64,000 bases of DNA from Bin87 sp963668585 (GCA_963668585.1 OY764869.1:2108001-2172000); one strand, 5' to 3'; shown: positions 50,549-59,995, counted from the first letter of the stretch. Notes: generated by a model from the letters alone, not told the origin. Program-made: numbers and translations.

Positions 50549-52402
50549 ATGCGTCTTTTTGGATTCGGCCGCAGCAGTGTGGCGATGGTTCTTGTCGGAT
50601 TGATCGTGATGATTCCAATTGTCGCCTGTGGCAGCACGGACGCGCCGGAATCTTCGTCAGCCCCTGCTGATTCTTCCTCGTCGTCAGCGGCGCCGGCTGC
50701 TCCCGCAGCCACGGCGCAGCAACCCGCCGCGCAAGCCACGGCGGCCCCGACGGTTGACAGCGGATCGCAACCGGCGCCCACCGCCCAACCGGCGCCCACC
50801 AGCGCCACCGAGTCCGTCATGGTAGCGGAACCCACGGGGACGCTGAACACCGGCCTGAAAGAGATGGGGCCGTTCTTCCTCCATCCCAGCACGCTGGGGA
50901 ATCCGCAGATTTTCGTCCATGGCACCGCACCCATCGGTGAAGGCCTGTTGCAGGAAAACCTGAACCATGAGGTGTTGGGTCTGCTGACCGAATCCTGGGA
51001 GATCTCCGACGATTTCCTTACTTGGACTTTCAAGTTGAACAAGGGAGTCCAGTTCCACAAGGGTTACGGCGAGATGAAGGCCGAAGATGTGGTGTGGTCG
51101 ATGCAGCAGTGGGGCTTGAGTAAACACCCTCGCGCCGGACAGTTGGAAAAATTCTGGGCTCCTCGCGAAGGGTCCGAGATCGTTGACGATTACACCCTGA
51201 AAGTTCATACCGGCGACCCAGTGGTCAACGTCATCGCCCAGCGGTGGCACATGACCCCGGGCGGCGCTTCGACGTTCATCGCCAGCAAACGCCAGACCGA
51301 CGAATTGGGCGTGGATGAGGCAAGCACGCAGATCGCTGCCACCGGCCCGTGGGAAATCGCGGACCACCGCACGGGTGAGTTCTGGAAGATGGCGGCTGTC
51401 CGCGACCACTGGCGTCATACTCCGGCATTTGCCGAGTTCGTCATGTGGGAGATCCCCGAAGAGTCTTCCAGGGTTGCCGGCTTCCAGACCGGAAACCTGG
51501 ACACCTTCCTGATGTCCTACGACTCCATCCCGCGTATCGAGGAGATTGAGGGCGCCCAACTGATGACGGTGCCCAACGCCATCATCCAGAGTCTCCGCTT
51601 CTACGGCAACTGGTATCCCATCGAAGGCGTGGAACCGAGGACCGGTTACGACGGAGCCTTGCCGTGGGTGTCGCCCACCGATGACATCACCACCGGCGAA
51701 TGGGACCGGGCGCGCACCGTGCGGTTGGCGCTGGTCACTGCGATTGACCGCGAAGCCCTGGTCGAAACGATTCTGTCCGGCTACGGCAACACGCGCTCAC
51801 CGGTTCACATGTACAACGGTTTTGAGCACTATCTGGATGGCAGGGACTGGGAGTTCAATCCAGACCGCTCCCGCGAGCTGCTGGCCGAGGCCGGATACGG
51901 CGACGGGTTCGAGATCACGCTGACCCCCTCCATTCGCGGCGCACCGGCCGAAGTGGAAGGCTGCGAGGTGATAGCCCAGATGTGGGGCGACATCGGAATT
52001 GATGTCAATTTCCAGCGCATCCCCTACGGCACCCTGCGGCCGCAGTTGGTTGGCCGCACCTACCAGGGCGCGACGTGCCACGCCGGCTCTCCGGTGCCGA
52101 CGCCAGCCAACAGCTACGGCAGCTACCTGAACGAAAACCCCTTCAACCGTGGTCTGGAGCATATTTGGTCTGACGCCAAGATGCGGGAAGCCATGGGCGA
52201 GGTTGATCCGGCCAGACGAGAGGCCCTGGAGCGCGAAATCGGAGCTTTCCTGTTCGATAACGTGCTGACCGACATTTCGTACTACAGCATCGATGCGGTC
52301 TGGCCGGTTGGCCCGCGCATTGAGCCGTGGACGGAACACGTACGCACCAGCGACGTGCGCCAAATCAACGGTTACGAGTACATCAAGCACCGCAGCCAAT
52401 AG
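50549..52402 (+). CDS. ABC importer substrate-binding lipoprotein, family 5 (first copy)
   Basis: A 617-residue extracytoplasmic solute-binding protein of the DppA/OppA type. The signal ends PIVAC, a lipobox. A 70-residue Ala/Pro/Ser-rich linker follows. The body carries family-5 features: LTESWEISDDFLTWTFKL, GVQFHKGYGEMKAEDV, RLALVTAIDREALVE and the late AEAGYGDGFEI. AGGAGG (50536-50541) supports the ATG at 50549. It should bind a peptide or similar solute and deliver it to the DppBC channel. It is the first gene of the operon. Confidence 0.94.
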   Translation: MRLFGFGRSSVAMVLVGLIVMIPIVACGSTDAPESSSAPADSSSSSAAPAAPAATAQQPAAQATAAPTVDSGSQPAPTAQPAPTSATESVMVAEPTGTLNTGLKEMGPFFLHPSTLGNPQIFVHGTAPIGEGLLQENLNHEVLGLLTESWEISDDFLTWTFKLNKGVQFHKGYGEMKAEDVVWSMQQWGLSKHPRAGQLEKFWAPREGSEIVDDYTLKVHTGDPVVNVIAQRWHMTPGGASTFIASKRQTDELGVDEASTQIAATGPWEIADHRTGEFWKMAAVRDHWRHTPAFAEFVMWEIPEESSRVAGFQTGNLDTFLMSYDSIPRIEEIEGAQLMTVPNAIIQSLRFYGNWYPIEGVEPRTGYDGALPWVSPTDDITTGEWDRARTVRLALVTAIDREALVETILSGYGNTRSPVHMYNGFEHYLDGRDWEFNPDRSRELLAEAGYGDGFEITLTPSIRGAPAEVEGCEVIAQMWGDIGIDVNFQRIPYGTLRPQLVGRTYQGATCHAGSPVPTPANSYGSYLNENPFNRGLEHIWSDAKMREAMGEVDPARREALEREIGAFLFDNVLTDISYYSIDAVWPVGPRIEPWTEHVRTSDVRQINGYEYIKHRSQ

Positions 52403-52447
52403 GATATGGCTTTGAACCCAACCGTCGCTCAGAGGAGGGCGTCTTTA

Positions 52448-54283
52448 ATGCGTGCAATCACACAAAAGTTCATCGTGGGCCTGGTGGCGTTATCGGCGCT
52501 GTTGGCCTTGATCATCGCCTGCGGCGGGGCCTCATCGGAGGCAGAGCCGGCCAGTCAACCCGCGGCGTCTGACCAACAGGCTGCGGCACCCACCACGGCT
52601 CCACCGGCGGCGCAACAGCAGGCCACCGCAGTTCCAATAGCCACCGCCATCCCTACTCCGGAAGGCGAGTCGATGGAATCGCTGGAGCAGCCCATCGGGA
52701 CTCTGACCGTTGGGCAGAAGGAACTCGGCCCGTTCATGGGACACCCGAGCCTGACCGGCAACCCGCAGATTTTCGTGCTGCAGACCGCTCCCATCGGCGA
52801 ATCGCTTCTGACCGTCAGCGCCGATCTGTCGCCAGTGCCAATGCTGGCCCAGAGTTGGGAAGTCTCCGAAGACGGCTCGACCTGGACTTTCCGGCTCGCT
52901 GAGGGAGTCCAGTTCCACAAGGGCTACGGCGAGATGACCGCCGAGGATGTGATCTACTCGATGCGCCAGTTTGGAGCCGACGGGTCCAAGCACCCCAGGG
53001 CATCCAACGTACGAGGCATCTGGGAAAACGAGAATGGGCACGCCAAGGCCATTGACAACTACACGGTGGAAGTCGACACCGGCGATCCCTGGTCTGAGGT
53101 TCCCGTTAACGAGATTCTGACCAGCCCCGGTGGCGGCGGAACCTGGATCGTCAGCCAAAAGCAGTCTGAAGAACTCGGAGCCGAGGAAGCCAACGGGCAG
53201 ATCTCTGCCACCGGTCCCTGGGATCTGGTCGAGTTCCGCACCGGCGAATTCTGGAAGATGGAAGCCGTGGAAGACCACTGGCGGAAGACTCCGCATTTCG
53301 CCGAAATGTACTTCCGCGAAATCCCCGAAGAATCGTCCCGGGTGGCCGGCTTCCAGACCGGCAATCTGGACACCACCGTAATCGCTTTTGATTCGCTGGA
53401 CCTCTTGGCCCAGGTGGACGGCGCGAGTTTGATGCGCCTGCCCGGGGGCGGTGAAGCCGCCCTGACCTTCTATGGTCAATACTACGTGGGCATCGGCACG
53501 GAAGACCAGCAGCCCGGCTACGATCCGGACCTGCCGTGGGTTTCCGCAAACCCGGACCTGAACTCCGAGGAATGGGCCAACGCGGCCAAGGTGCGCAATG
53601 CCCTATCCCTCGCAATCGACCGCCAGGGTATCGTTGACACCCTGTTGCAGGGCTATGGAAGCCCCGCGGTCCTGTGGGACTTCGGTCAGTATGAAGACAC
53701 CTGGCTGCCGCCCGAAATGCGGTGGGAATTCAACCCGGACCTGGCAAGGGAGATGCTCGCGGAAGCCGGCTACCCGGACGGATTCAGCATAACGCTGACG
53801 CCTTCCCTGCGTGGCGCGCCGGTGGAAGTGGAAGCCTGCGAAGCAATCGCAACCATGTGGGCCGACATTGGCGTGGACGTGAAGTTCCAGAGGCTTCCCT
53901 ACACCACGCTGCGGCCGAGCCTCATCGCTCGCAACTACCAAGGTTCCACCTGCCACGCCGGTGGCATCCGGCTGGAACCGGGCCAGGGATTCTCCGGCAT
54001 GCTCTCCCAGTTGAACCACCAGGCGGTTTGGAACCGTGGCGTGGAGCATCCGTGGCTGGACGAAAAAGTGGCCGACCACATGGCCGAGATTAACACCGAC
54101 GCGCGTCGGGAATTGGCCATAGAAATCGCCACCTTCATGTTCGACAACGCCCTGACGGGTGTCGGGCTGTACAACTTCGACGTGGTGTGGCCGGTCGGGC
54201 CCAGGATCCAGGCCTGGTCTGAAGGCGTACGTTATCGTGACCTGCGCAACATCAACGGTTACGAATACATACGTGCGCAATAG
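52448..54283 (+). CDS. ABC importer substrate-binding lipoprotein, family 5 (second copy)
   Basis: A 611-residue paralog of the preceding protein, with the same order of motifs (KELGPFMGHPSLTGNPQIF, AEGVQFHKGYGEMTAEDV, AEAGYPDGFSI, and ending NINGYEYIRAQ). The signal ends LIIAC. A Shine-Dalgarno (GGAGGG, 52434-52439) fixes the ATG at 52448 and excludes a longer frame. The two binding proteins may take different solutes to the same permease. Their central parts differ most where ligand contacts are expected. Confidence 0.94.
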   Translation: MRAITQKFIVGLVALSALLALIIACGGASSEAEPASQPAASDQQAAAPTTAPPAAQQQATAVPIATAIPTPEGESMESLEQPIGTLTVGQKELGPFMGHPSLTGNPQIFVLQTAPIGESLLTVSADLSPVPMLAQSWEVSEDGSTWTFRLAEGVQFHKGYGEMTAEDVIYSMRQFGADGSKHPRASNVRGIWENENGHAKAIDNYTVEVDTGDPWSEVPVNEILTSPGGGGTWIVSQKQSEELGAEEANGQISATGPWDLVEFRTGEFWKMEAVEDHWRKTPHFAEMYFREIPEESSRVAGFQTGNLDTTVIAFDSLDLLAQVDGASLMRLPGGGEAALTFYGQYYVGIGTEDQQPGYDPDLPWVSANPDLNSEEWANAAKVRNALSLAIDRQGIVDTLLQGYGSPAVLWDFGQYEDTWLPPEMRWEFNPDLAREMLAEAGYPDGFSITLTPSLRGAPVEVEACEAIATMWADIGVDVKFQRLPYTTLRPSLIARNYQGSTCHAGGIRLEPGQGFSGMLSQLNHQAVWNRGVEHPWLDEKVADHMAEINTDARRELAIEIATFMFDNALTGVGLYNFDVVWPVGPRIQAWSEGVRYRDLRNINGYEYIRAQ

Positions 54284-54300
54284 CGCTCCGAAAAGATAAT

Positions 54301-54849
54301 ATGCAGATGGCGGGAAGCATGGCTATGGAGTGGCGCAAGTCCGGAATATCGGTGGTGGCAAGGTTGCTTTTTGGCCTTCCACTGGCGGCGGTCCTGAGCG
54401 TAATCGGGATGGCCATAGCGTCCGCGATGTCGGTATTCTTCGGCGTATCCGGACTGCCCACTCTGCTCGCCCTGCTAACGATCGGGGCCGGTATCGGAGC
54501 CGGAATAGGCGGGGCGGCGATGCTGTTTCGAGTTGATGCCATCCCGCCCTGGCCGTTCCTGATTCTGGTCGTTGTGACCCTTTCCGCGCTCAGCGCTCTG
54601 GGAGCCTGGGCCGGTCTCACCATTGGCGACCGGATTACAACCATCCAGGAAATGAACTGCGTGGGGGTTTGCGACTATTTCTTCAAGCCCAGAACCTATA
54701 TGGCGCTGGGTGCGATAGTGGTCTCCAACGCGGTGGTCCTGGCATCCAACATCGCTTATGAAACACGGGTTGCCGGCTGGGCATTCGCCCGCCTCCGACC
54801 CGGAGATGCGGAAGTTCGAGGCTCGTCCCACGCGAACTCCGGCGACTGA
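54301..54849 (+). CDS. Small integral membrane protein in the importer operon
   Basis: A 182-residue protein with about four hydrophobic helices (residues 18-40, 50-75, 85-105, 130-150), with Gly-rich GAGIGAGIGGAAM in the second. No family recognised. It begins 18 bases after the second binding protein and ends 42 before the permease gene, so it is part of the operon, perhaps as an accessory subunit. Start choice is uncertain; ATGs at residues 4 and 8 are alternatives. Confidence 0.75.
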   Translation: MQMAGSMAMEWRKSGISVVARLLFGLPLAAVLSVIGMAIASAMSVFFGVSGLPTLLALLTIGAGIGAGIGGAAMLFRVDAIPPWPFLILVVVTLSALSALGAWAGLTIGDRITTIQEMNCVGVCDYFFKPRTYMALGAIVVSNAVVLASNIAYETRVAGWAFARLRPGDAEVRGSSHANSGD

Positions 54850-54890
54850 TTCAGTGGCCAGGTTGATTGTGGATGTGAGGGAATTTCGTT

Positions 54891-55808
54891 ATGCAGCGAT
54901 ATCTGGTACGGCGAATCCTGTTGGCGCTGGTCACCCTGTTGGCGGTGTCCCTGATTATCTTTGTGATGAGCAGGGCCGCCGGGGATCCCAGGCACGTGTA
55001 TTTGGACGACTATTCCACCCAGGAAGACTGGGACCGGTTGACTGAAACCCTGGGGTTGGACAAGCCTTACTATCAGCAATACGGGATCTTCCTGTTGGAT
55101 GCGCTGCGTGGAAACTTCGGCGAGTCCATAAAGGAAGGCCGGCCCTCGATGGAGGTGATCATCGAGCGCATACCCGCCACCATGCAATTGGGTCTGGCTG
55201 CCTTCGCGTTCTCGGTGATCGTGGGATTCCCCCTGGGGATCCTGTCGGCCGTCAAGCGGGGCACTTTCCTGGACATGGCGGGCAAGGTGGTTGCCCTGAT
55301 CGGGCAGTCGGCGCCGGTGTTCTGGCTGGGGCTGATGCTGGTGTTCCTCTTTGCCGTGCGGTTGGGTTGGCTGCCCCCGTATGGCCGACAGGAACTGTTG
55401 AGCATCGTGCTGCCGGCGGTAGCGCTGGGCTGGTTTTACGCGGCGGCAAACCTGCGCCTCCTGAGATCTGCGATGCTCAACGTGCTGGATTCCGAGTACG
55501 TGAAGCTGGCCAGAGCCAAGGGAGCATCCAACCAGACCGTCATCTGGAAGCATTCCTTCAGGAATGCTCTGATCCCGGTGCTGACATTTGCCGGCGTAAC
55601 CCTGGGCAGCCTAGTTACGGGGTCGCTGGTGGTGGAAACCGTGTTCGCTTGGCCCGGGTTGGGACAACTGGCCATCCAGGCGTTGGCCGGCAATGACTAT
55701 CCGCTGTTGCAAGCGGTCGTGATCGTGTTCACCCTGATGTACGTGATGGCGGCGCTGCTGGTGGACATCATGTACGCATACATTGACCCCAGGATCCGGT
55801 ACTCATAG
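54891..55808 (+). CDS. dppB: Peptide/nickel-type ABC permease, DppB family
   Basis: A 305-residue inner-membrane permease with six or so TM helices. The EAA-like loop reads EYVKLARAKGASNQTVIWKH, and the N-terminal MQRYLVRRILLALVTLL is typical of DppB. It forms the channel with DppC. GAGGGA precedes the ATG. Confidence 0.95.
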   Translation: MQRYLVRRILLALVTLLAVSLIIFVMSRAAGDPRHVYLDDYSTQEDWDRLTETLGLDKPYYQQYGIFLLDALRGNFGESIKEGRPSMEVIIERIPATMQLGLAAFAFSVIVGFPLGILSAVKRGTFLDMAGKVVALIGQSAPVFWLGLMLVFLFAVRLGWLPPYGRQELLSIVLPAVALGWFYAAANLRLLRSAMLNVLDSEYVKLARAKGASNQTVIWKHSFRNALIPVLTFAGVTLGSLVTGSLVVETVFAWPGLGQLAIQALAGNDYPLLQAVVIVFTLMYVMAALLVDIMYAYIDPRIRYS

Positions 55809-55823
55809 GCAGGAGGGTGGATT

Positions 55824-56720
55824 GTGGCTAACGTTGTACTGGTTGACCAGCCCGTATCTACGCCGGCGCGCGTTGCGCGAAAGGCGTGGCAGATGCGGCG
55901 CCTTCCGCTGATACCCATGTTCTTCCTGGTGTTGTTCGTGTTCACGGGCCTCGCCGCGCCTCTGATCGCCCCGCACGACCCCGAGAGAGGCGATATTCGA
56001 GCACGCAATGTCCCGCCCGCCTGGGAGGATGGCGGCAGCAGCGAATACCTGCTTGGGACGGACCATCTGGGCCGGGACCTGCTGAGCCGCGTTATTTTCG
56101 GGGCGCGCATTTCCCTGGCCGTCGTGGTGGTAACCCTCGGTGTGGGGATGGTGATCGGCGTGACCAGCGGCCTGGTGGCCGGCTGGTACGGCGGCTGGAT
56201 CGACGAATTGCTGATGCGGGTGGTGGACATAAAACTCGCGATTCCGACAATTTTGCTGGCGCTGGTTCTGGTGCTGGCATTGGGTCAATCGTTCCTGATC
56301 ATCGTCGTGATCCTGGCAATTGCGGTGTGGCCACGCTTCGCACGCAACACGCGGGGAGAGGTGTTGCAGATAAAAACCATGGACTTCGTGGCTCTGGCCC
56401 AGGTGGCCGGAGCGTCCACGCCGCGAATCCTGTTCGTCCATATCTTCCCCAGCGTGATCAACACGCTGATCATCCTGGCAACCCTGGAGGTTGGCATCGT
56501 GATTCTGCTGGAATCGACGTTGAGCTTCCTCGGAGCGGGCGTGCCTCCCCCGACCCCGGCCTGGGGGTCAATGGTGGCCGATGGGCGGGACCGCTTGGCC
56601 GTGGCCTGGTGGATCTCCACAATGCCGGGTCTGGCGATCATGATGACGGTGCTGTCCATGAACCTCTTTGGAGACTGGCTGCGCGACCGTCTGGATCCCA
56701 GGCTGCGCCAATTGGACTGA
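55824..56720 (+). CDS. dppC: Peptide/nickel-type ABC permease, DppC family
   Basis: A 298-residue permease. LGTDHLGRDLLSRVIFGARI is the signature of DppC/OppC. The EAA loop reads DFVALAQVAGASTPRILFVH. The start is GTG at 55824 after AGGAGGG. It begins 15 bases after dppB. Confidence 0.95.
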   Translation: MANVVLVDQPVSTPARVARKAWQMRRLPLIPMFFLVLFVFTGLAAPLIAPHDPERGDIRARNVPPAWEDGGSSEYLLGTDHLGRDLLSRVIFGARISLAVVVVTLGVGMVIGVTSGLVAGWYGGWIDELLMRVVDIKLAIPTILLALVLVLALGQSFLIIVVILAIAVWPRFARNTRGEVLQIKTMDFVALAQVAGASTPRILFVHIFPSVINTLIILATLEVGIVILLESTLSFLGAGVPPPTPAWGSMVADGRDRLAVAWWISTMPGLAIMMTVLSMNLFGDWLRDRLDPRLRQLD

Positions 56721-56778
56721 TTCAGCAGGCAACGGGAACAAACCGGATCGGCAACGTGTCCCCACTTGGACGGTGAGT

Positions 56779-57771
56779 ATGGCGACCCCAACAACGAACA
56801 ACGAAAACCCGGTGGTCCTGGAAGTGGATGGTCTCAAGACCTACTTCCAGACCCGATGGGGAACCGTCAGGGCGGTTGACGGCGTCAGTTTTGATCTGCG
56901 TCGCGGTGAGACGCTGGGCATCGTGGGCGAATCCGGTTCCGGAAAGTCGGTGACGATGTTGTCGCTGATGCGGCTCATACCCAGCCCGCCCGGGCACATC
57001 GTGGACGGCAAGATATTGCTGGAAGGCGAAGACCTGCTCCAACTGTCCGAAAAAGAGATGAGCGACGTTCGGGGCAGCCGGATAGCTCTGATCATCCAGG
57101 ACCCGATGACTTCGCTGAATCCGGTCTTTTCCATCGGGAACCAGGTGGGCGAAGCCATCAAGATTCACCAGGACATACCCAAGCGCAGTGTTTTGCAGCA
57201 GGTGCTGGACGTGTTGAGGAAGGTCAACATTCCCGCCGCCGACACCAGGGTCCGAGACTATCCCCACCAGATGAGTGGAGGTATGCGGCAGCGCGTCGTT
57301 GGCGCCATCGGCATTTCATGCGAGCCCATGGTGCTGATTGCAGACGAACCCACCACCTCGCTGGACGTGACGATCCAGGCGCAGTATCTCAAGCTCCTGA
57401 AAGACATCCAGGAGGAATCCGATATCGCGCTCATCTTCATCACCCATGACTTCGGCATCGTCGCCAAAATGTGCGACCGGGTAGCCGTGATGTACGCGGG
57501 CAAGATTGTGGAAATGGGCGATGTGCGGGATATATTCAACAACCCCTCGCATCCGTACACCGAGGCGCTGCTGGCTTCGGTGCCCAAGCTGGAAGAGGAT
57601 GTGGACCGGCTGTATTCCATCGAAGGCCAACCGCCCACACTGCACGATCTGCCCCCCGGCTGTCCGTTTGCGCCCCGTTGCCAATACAGGATGGATCAAT
57701 GCTCCGAAGCCTACCCACCGCCTACGCAGCTAACTGAACGGCACTATGCAGCATGCTGGAGGCTGGAATGA
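56779..57771 (+). CDS. dppD: Oligopeptide-type ABC ATPase, DppD/OppD family
   Basis: A 330-residue ATPase. Walker A GESGSGKS, signature MSGGMRQR, Walker B VLIADEPT, and the switch His in ITHDFG are all present. A C-terminal OppD/F-type cysteine motif follows (PPGCPFAPRCQYRMDQC). The ATG at 56779 is used; a longer frame overlapping dppC lacks support. Confidence 0.95.
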   Translation: MATPTTNNENPVVLEVDGLKTYFQTRWGTVRAVDGVSFDLRRGETLGIVGESGSGKSVTMLSLMRLIPSPPGHIVDGKILLEGEDLLQLSEKEMSDVRGSRIALIIQDPMTSLNPVFSIGNQVGEAIKIHQDIPKRSVLQQVLDVLRKVNIPAADTRVRDYPHQMSGGMRQRVVGAIGISCEPMVLIADEPTTSLDVTIQAQYLKLLKDIQEESDIALIFITHDFGIVAKMCDRVAVMYAGKIVEMGDVRDIFNNPSHPYTEALLASVPKLEEDVDRLYSIEGQPPTLHDLPPGCPFAPRCQYRMDQCSEAYPPPTQLTERHYAACWRLE

Positions 57772-58790
57772 CCACTGTAGATCTGAATCAGAATGCGGTC
57801 CAACAGCGAAACAACGCCGGCGAGCCGGAGGTGTTGCTGGAAGCCGAGGGCCTGAAAAAACACTTCCCTGTAACCAAAGGGCTGCTGATTTCCAAGATCA
57901 CCGGATGGATCAAGGCGGTTGACGGAATTTCCTTCCAGATTCGTTCCGGCGAAACCCTGGGCATCGTGGGCGAGTCGGGGTGTGGCAAGAGCACCACGGC
58001 CAAGATGCTGCTGATGCTGGAAGAACCCACCGAAGGCACCATCAAATACCAGGGGCGGGAGATTCACGACGCGTCCGCCGCGGAGCGCAAGCAATATCGC
58101 AGTTCAGTTCAGGCCGTGTTCCAGGACCCCTGGAGTTCGTTGAATCCCAGGATGCGCGTCAAAGACCTGATCGCCGAGCCGATGGTGATCAACCTCGACA
58201 TGGGCAAGCGCGAAATGCAGGACCGTGTGGGCAAGTTGCTGAACGACGTCGGATTGAGCGGCTATCACGCCAACCTGTACCCGCACGAATTCAGCGGCGG
58301 GCAACGGCAGCGCCTGGCGATTGCTCGCGCATTGTCGGTTGAACCCAAGGTGATCGTGCTGGACGAACCGGTTTCCGCTTTGGACGTGTCCATACGCGCC
58401 CAGATCATGAACCTGCTCAAGGATCTGCAGGCCGAGTATCAGGTCAGCTATATGCTCATCGCGCACCACCTGGCAACCGTGCGTTACATGTGCGATTGGG
58501 TCGCTGTGATGTATCTGGGTCAAATCGTCGAGTATGGGCCAACCGTCCAGCTGTTCGAAAACCCTTCGCATCCTTACACCAAGGCCCTGATGAGCGCCGC
58601 CCTGCCGTCGCACCCGGATATCGAGCAGGAGGAAATGATACTGTCGGGAGAGGTGCCCTCTCCTCTGAATCCTCCCGAAGGATGTCGGTTCCATCCCAGG
58701 TGCCCGTTTGTGCTTGACCAATGCTCCCAGGAGGTGCCGCGTTCAATTGAGATGGCGCCGGGTCATGTGGTGTCCTGTCATCTCTACTGA
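57768..58790 (+). CDS. dppF: Oligopeptide-type ABC ATPase, DppF/OppF family
   Basis: A 340-residue ATPase with Walker A GESGCGKS, signature FSGGQRQR, Walker B VIVLDEPV, and a C-terminal EGCRFHPRCPFVLDQC. Its ATG at 57768 overlaps the dppD stop (ATGA) and is preceded by GGAGG (57758-57762), so the two ATPases are coupled. The fused N-terminal loop LLISKITGWIKAVDG is the usual long OppF insert. An ATG at 57753 is less likely. Confidence 0.96.
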   Translation: MTTVDLNQNAVQQRNNAGEPEVLLEAEGLKKHFPVTKGLLISKITGWIKAVDGISFQIRSGETLGIVGESGCGKSTTAKMLLMLEEPTEGTIKYQGREIHDASAAERKQYRSSVQAVFQDPWSSLNPRMRVKDLIAEPMVINLDMGKREMQDRVGKLLNDVGLSGYHANLYPHEFSGGQRQRLAIARALSVEPKVIVLDEPVSALDVSIRAQIMNLLKDLQAEYQVSYMLIAHHLATVRYMCDWVAVMYLGQIVEYGPTVQLFENPSHPYTKALMSAALPSHPDIEQEEMILSGEVPSPLNPPEGCRFHPRCPFVLDQCSQEVPRSIEMAPGHVVSCHLY

Positions 58791-58895
58791 CGCGCCCCGT
58801 CTGTGGCGGCGACGATTTATTGCAGGCTGGTTTTAGGATTGGCGCCCCGTAGAGATCGGAGGCGCCATTCTCCATGCACCCCGGTGTGAACCGAG

Positions 58896-59096
58896 TTACG
58901 GTTCGGAAACGCCGGTGGCGTCCTCACGCGGTGCGAACTCGCATCCGGCGGCCCTGCGCCGTGCGATTCTGGCGCATCGGAACTGTTTGGCGCGCCCTGA
59001 GGCGTTTTGAAGGGTCATCAAGAAACTGCTGGTGAGCAGGCTGACGGTGAGCGCGGAAATAGCCTGTGGCCAACCGTTGCCCTTGGTCAGGATCAT
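58896..59096 (-). CDS. Small hypothetical protein with one hydrophobic segment
   Basis: A 66-codon frame, MILTKGNGWPQAISALTVSL and on, with one possible TM segment and an Arg-rich tail. It has no Shine-Dalgarno and no recognised family. It may be spurious; codon composition in the first half is gene-like. Confidence 0.3.
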   Translation of the reverse strand: MILTKGNGWPQAISALTVSLLTSSFLMTLQNASGRAKQFRCARIARRRAAGCEFAPREDATGVSEP

Positions 59097-59126
59097 AGAA
59101 TGGCAGTGAGCAAAAGGCCGCGCCGC

Positions 59127-59155
59127 TGTACAGAGGAATCAAAGGTTGCTATATT
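59127..59155 (+). promoter_or_regulatory. Possible promoter of the selenoprotein gene
   Basis: TGTACA (59127-59132), a 17-base spacer, then TATATT (59150-59155), about 78 bases before the chosen start. Confidence 0.45.
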
Positions 59156-59232
59156 TTCTGCGCTCCTTGGTTGCGTTTCGCCGGGTCGCGCCGGTCGCTC
59201 AGGTTCAAACCCCCCATGTGATTGGCTTGCCC

Positions 59233-59985
59233 ATGCCGCGTTCCCGCACAACAACCTCCGCCATCGCAATCCTAATTTGCGCGTTGGCATCGGTATTCCT
59301 CGGCGGCTGTGCCCCGAACACTGCCGAACCGGGGGGTTCCGACCACTCCGCGACGGTGCAGGTGTTGTTGCCGACCTCCGAAAACCCGGCAGCTCCTTCC
59401 GGTGACGCCCCCGCCGCTATTCCGCCGACGGATAGCCCTACGCTCATCACGGCAACGGACACGCCCATCGCGGCAACGGACACACCCGCACCGGCAACTT
59501 ACACTCCTCGCCCGCCGCCGACGTACACGCCCAGACCAGCGCCCACGCGCGAGGGCGATGGTGAACGCGAGGAGGCGGTAACATTCCAGGCGCAACTGCT
59601 GGACGGGTCGGTCCTGAACCTGTCGGACACGCTCGGCACTCCGACGCTGCTGGCCTTCTGGGCTCCCTGGTGACCCCACTGCCAGCGGGAGTTGCCCGCT
59701 GTCTCCGCTCTCTACCGCGACGACCTCGCGGATGCCGGACTGCATGTTATCGGGGTATCCCAGTTCAGGACCACCGAGGCCGCGACCAGGGACTTCGTGG
59801 ACAGTAAAGACCTGACCTTTCCCAACTTCTATGACCCGGAAGCAGCGGTGGCGTCGGCTTACGGAATCAGGGGTGTTCCCACCTACATATTCCTGGACCG
59901 GGAAGGCCGGATCGCACACCGGAGCCAGGGCGCGCGTGGCATCGAGTTGATCGAATCCGTGTTGAACGAACTGCGGGCCGAATAA
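59233..59985 (+). CDS. Selenocysteine-containing TlpA/ResA-like thioredoxin lipoprotein (UGA read-through)
   Basis: A frame of 250 residues if the TGA at 59671-59673 is read as selenocysteine. Residues 1-25 are a lipoprotein signal ending LGGC. A Thr/Pro-rich linker follows (about 26-112). The thioredoxin domain then reads LLAFWAPW-U-PHCQRELP, with Sec147 and Cys150 in place of the CxxC of TlpA/ResA. The cis-Pro motif GVPTYIFLD follows. A stop-free frame continues in phase for 104 codons after the UGA. A hairpin fitting a bacterial SECIS lies just downstream. The start ATG at 59233 lacks a Shine-Dalgarno; upstream in-frame starts exist. It should reduce or shuttle disulfides outside the membrane. 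The alternative is a pseudogene with a Cys-to-stop change. Confidence 0.85.
59671..59701 (+). promoter_or_regulatory. UGA selenocysteine codon and candidate bSECIS hairpin
   Basis: After TGA (59671-59673), CAGCGGG (59683-59689) and CCCGCTG (59695-59701) form a perfect 7-bp stem with loop AGTTG. The loop has G in its second position and starts 17 bases after the UGA, within the 16-37 base window described for bacterial SECIS elements. Confidence 0.75.
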
Positions 59986-59995
59986 CCGGCGATTG

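Larger units (their letters stand above)
58791..59232. other. Intergenic region between the importer operon and the selenoprotein gene
   Basis: 442 bases. It contains one weak minus-strand ORF (58896-59096) and the candidate selenoprotein promoter (59127-59155). No clear terminator follows dppF; a GGCGCC palindrome recurs at 58840 and 58860. Confidence 0.45.

Noticed and set aside
59146..59673. A stand-alone 175-residue lipoprotein ending at the TGA, and a separate 97-residue protein from 59692
   Set aside because: The two frames are in phase, and together give a complete thioredoxin domain with the UGA at the redox Cys; neither half alone is a sensible protein.
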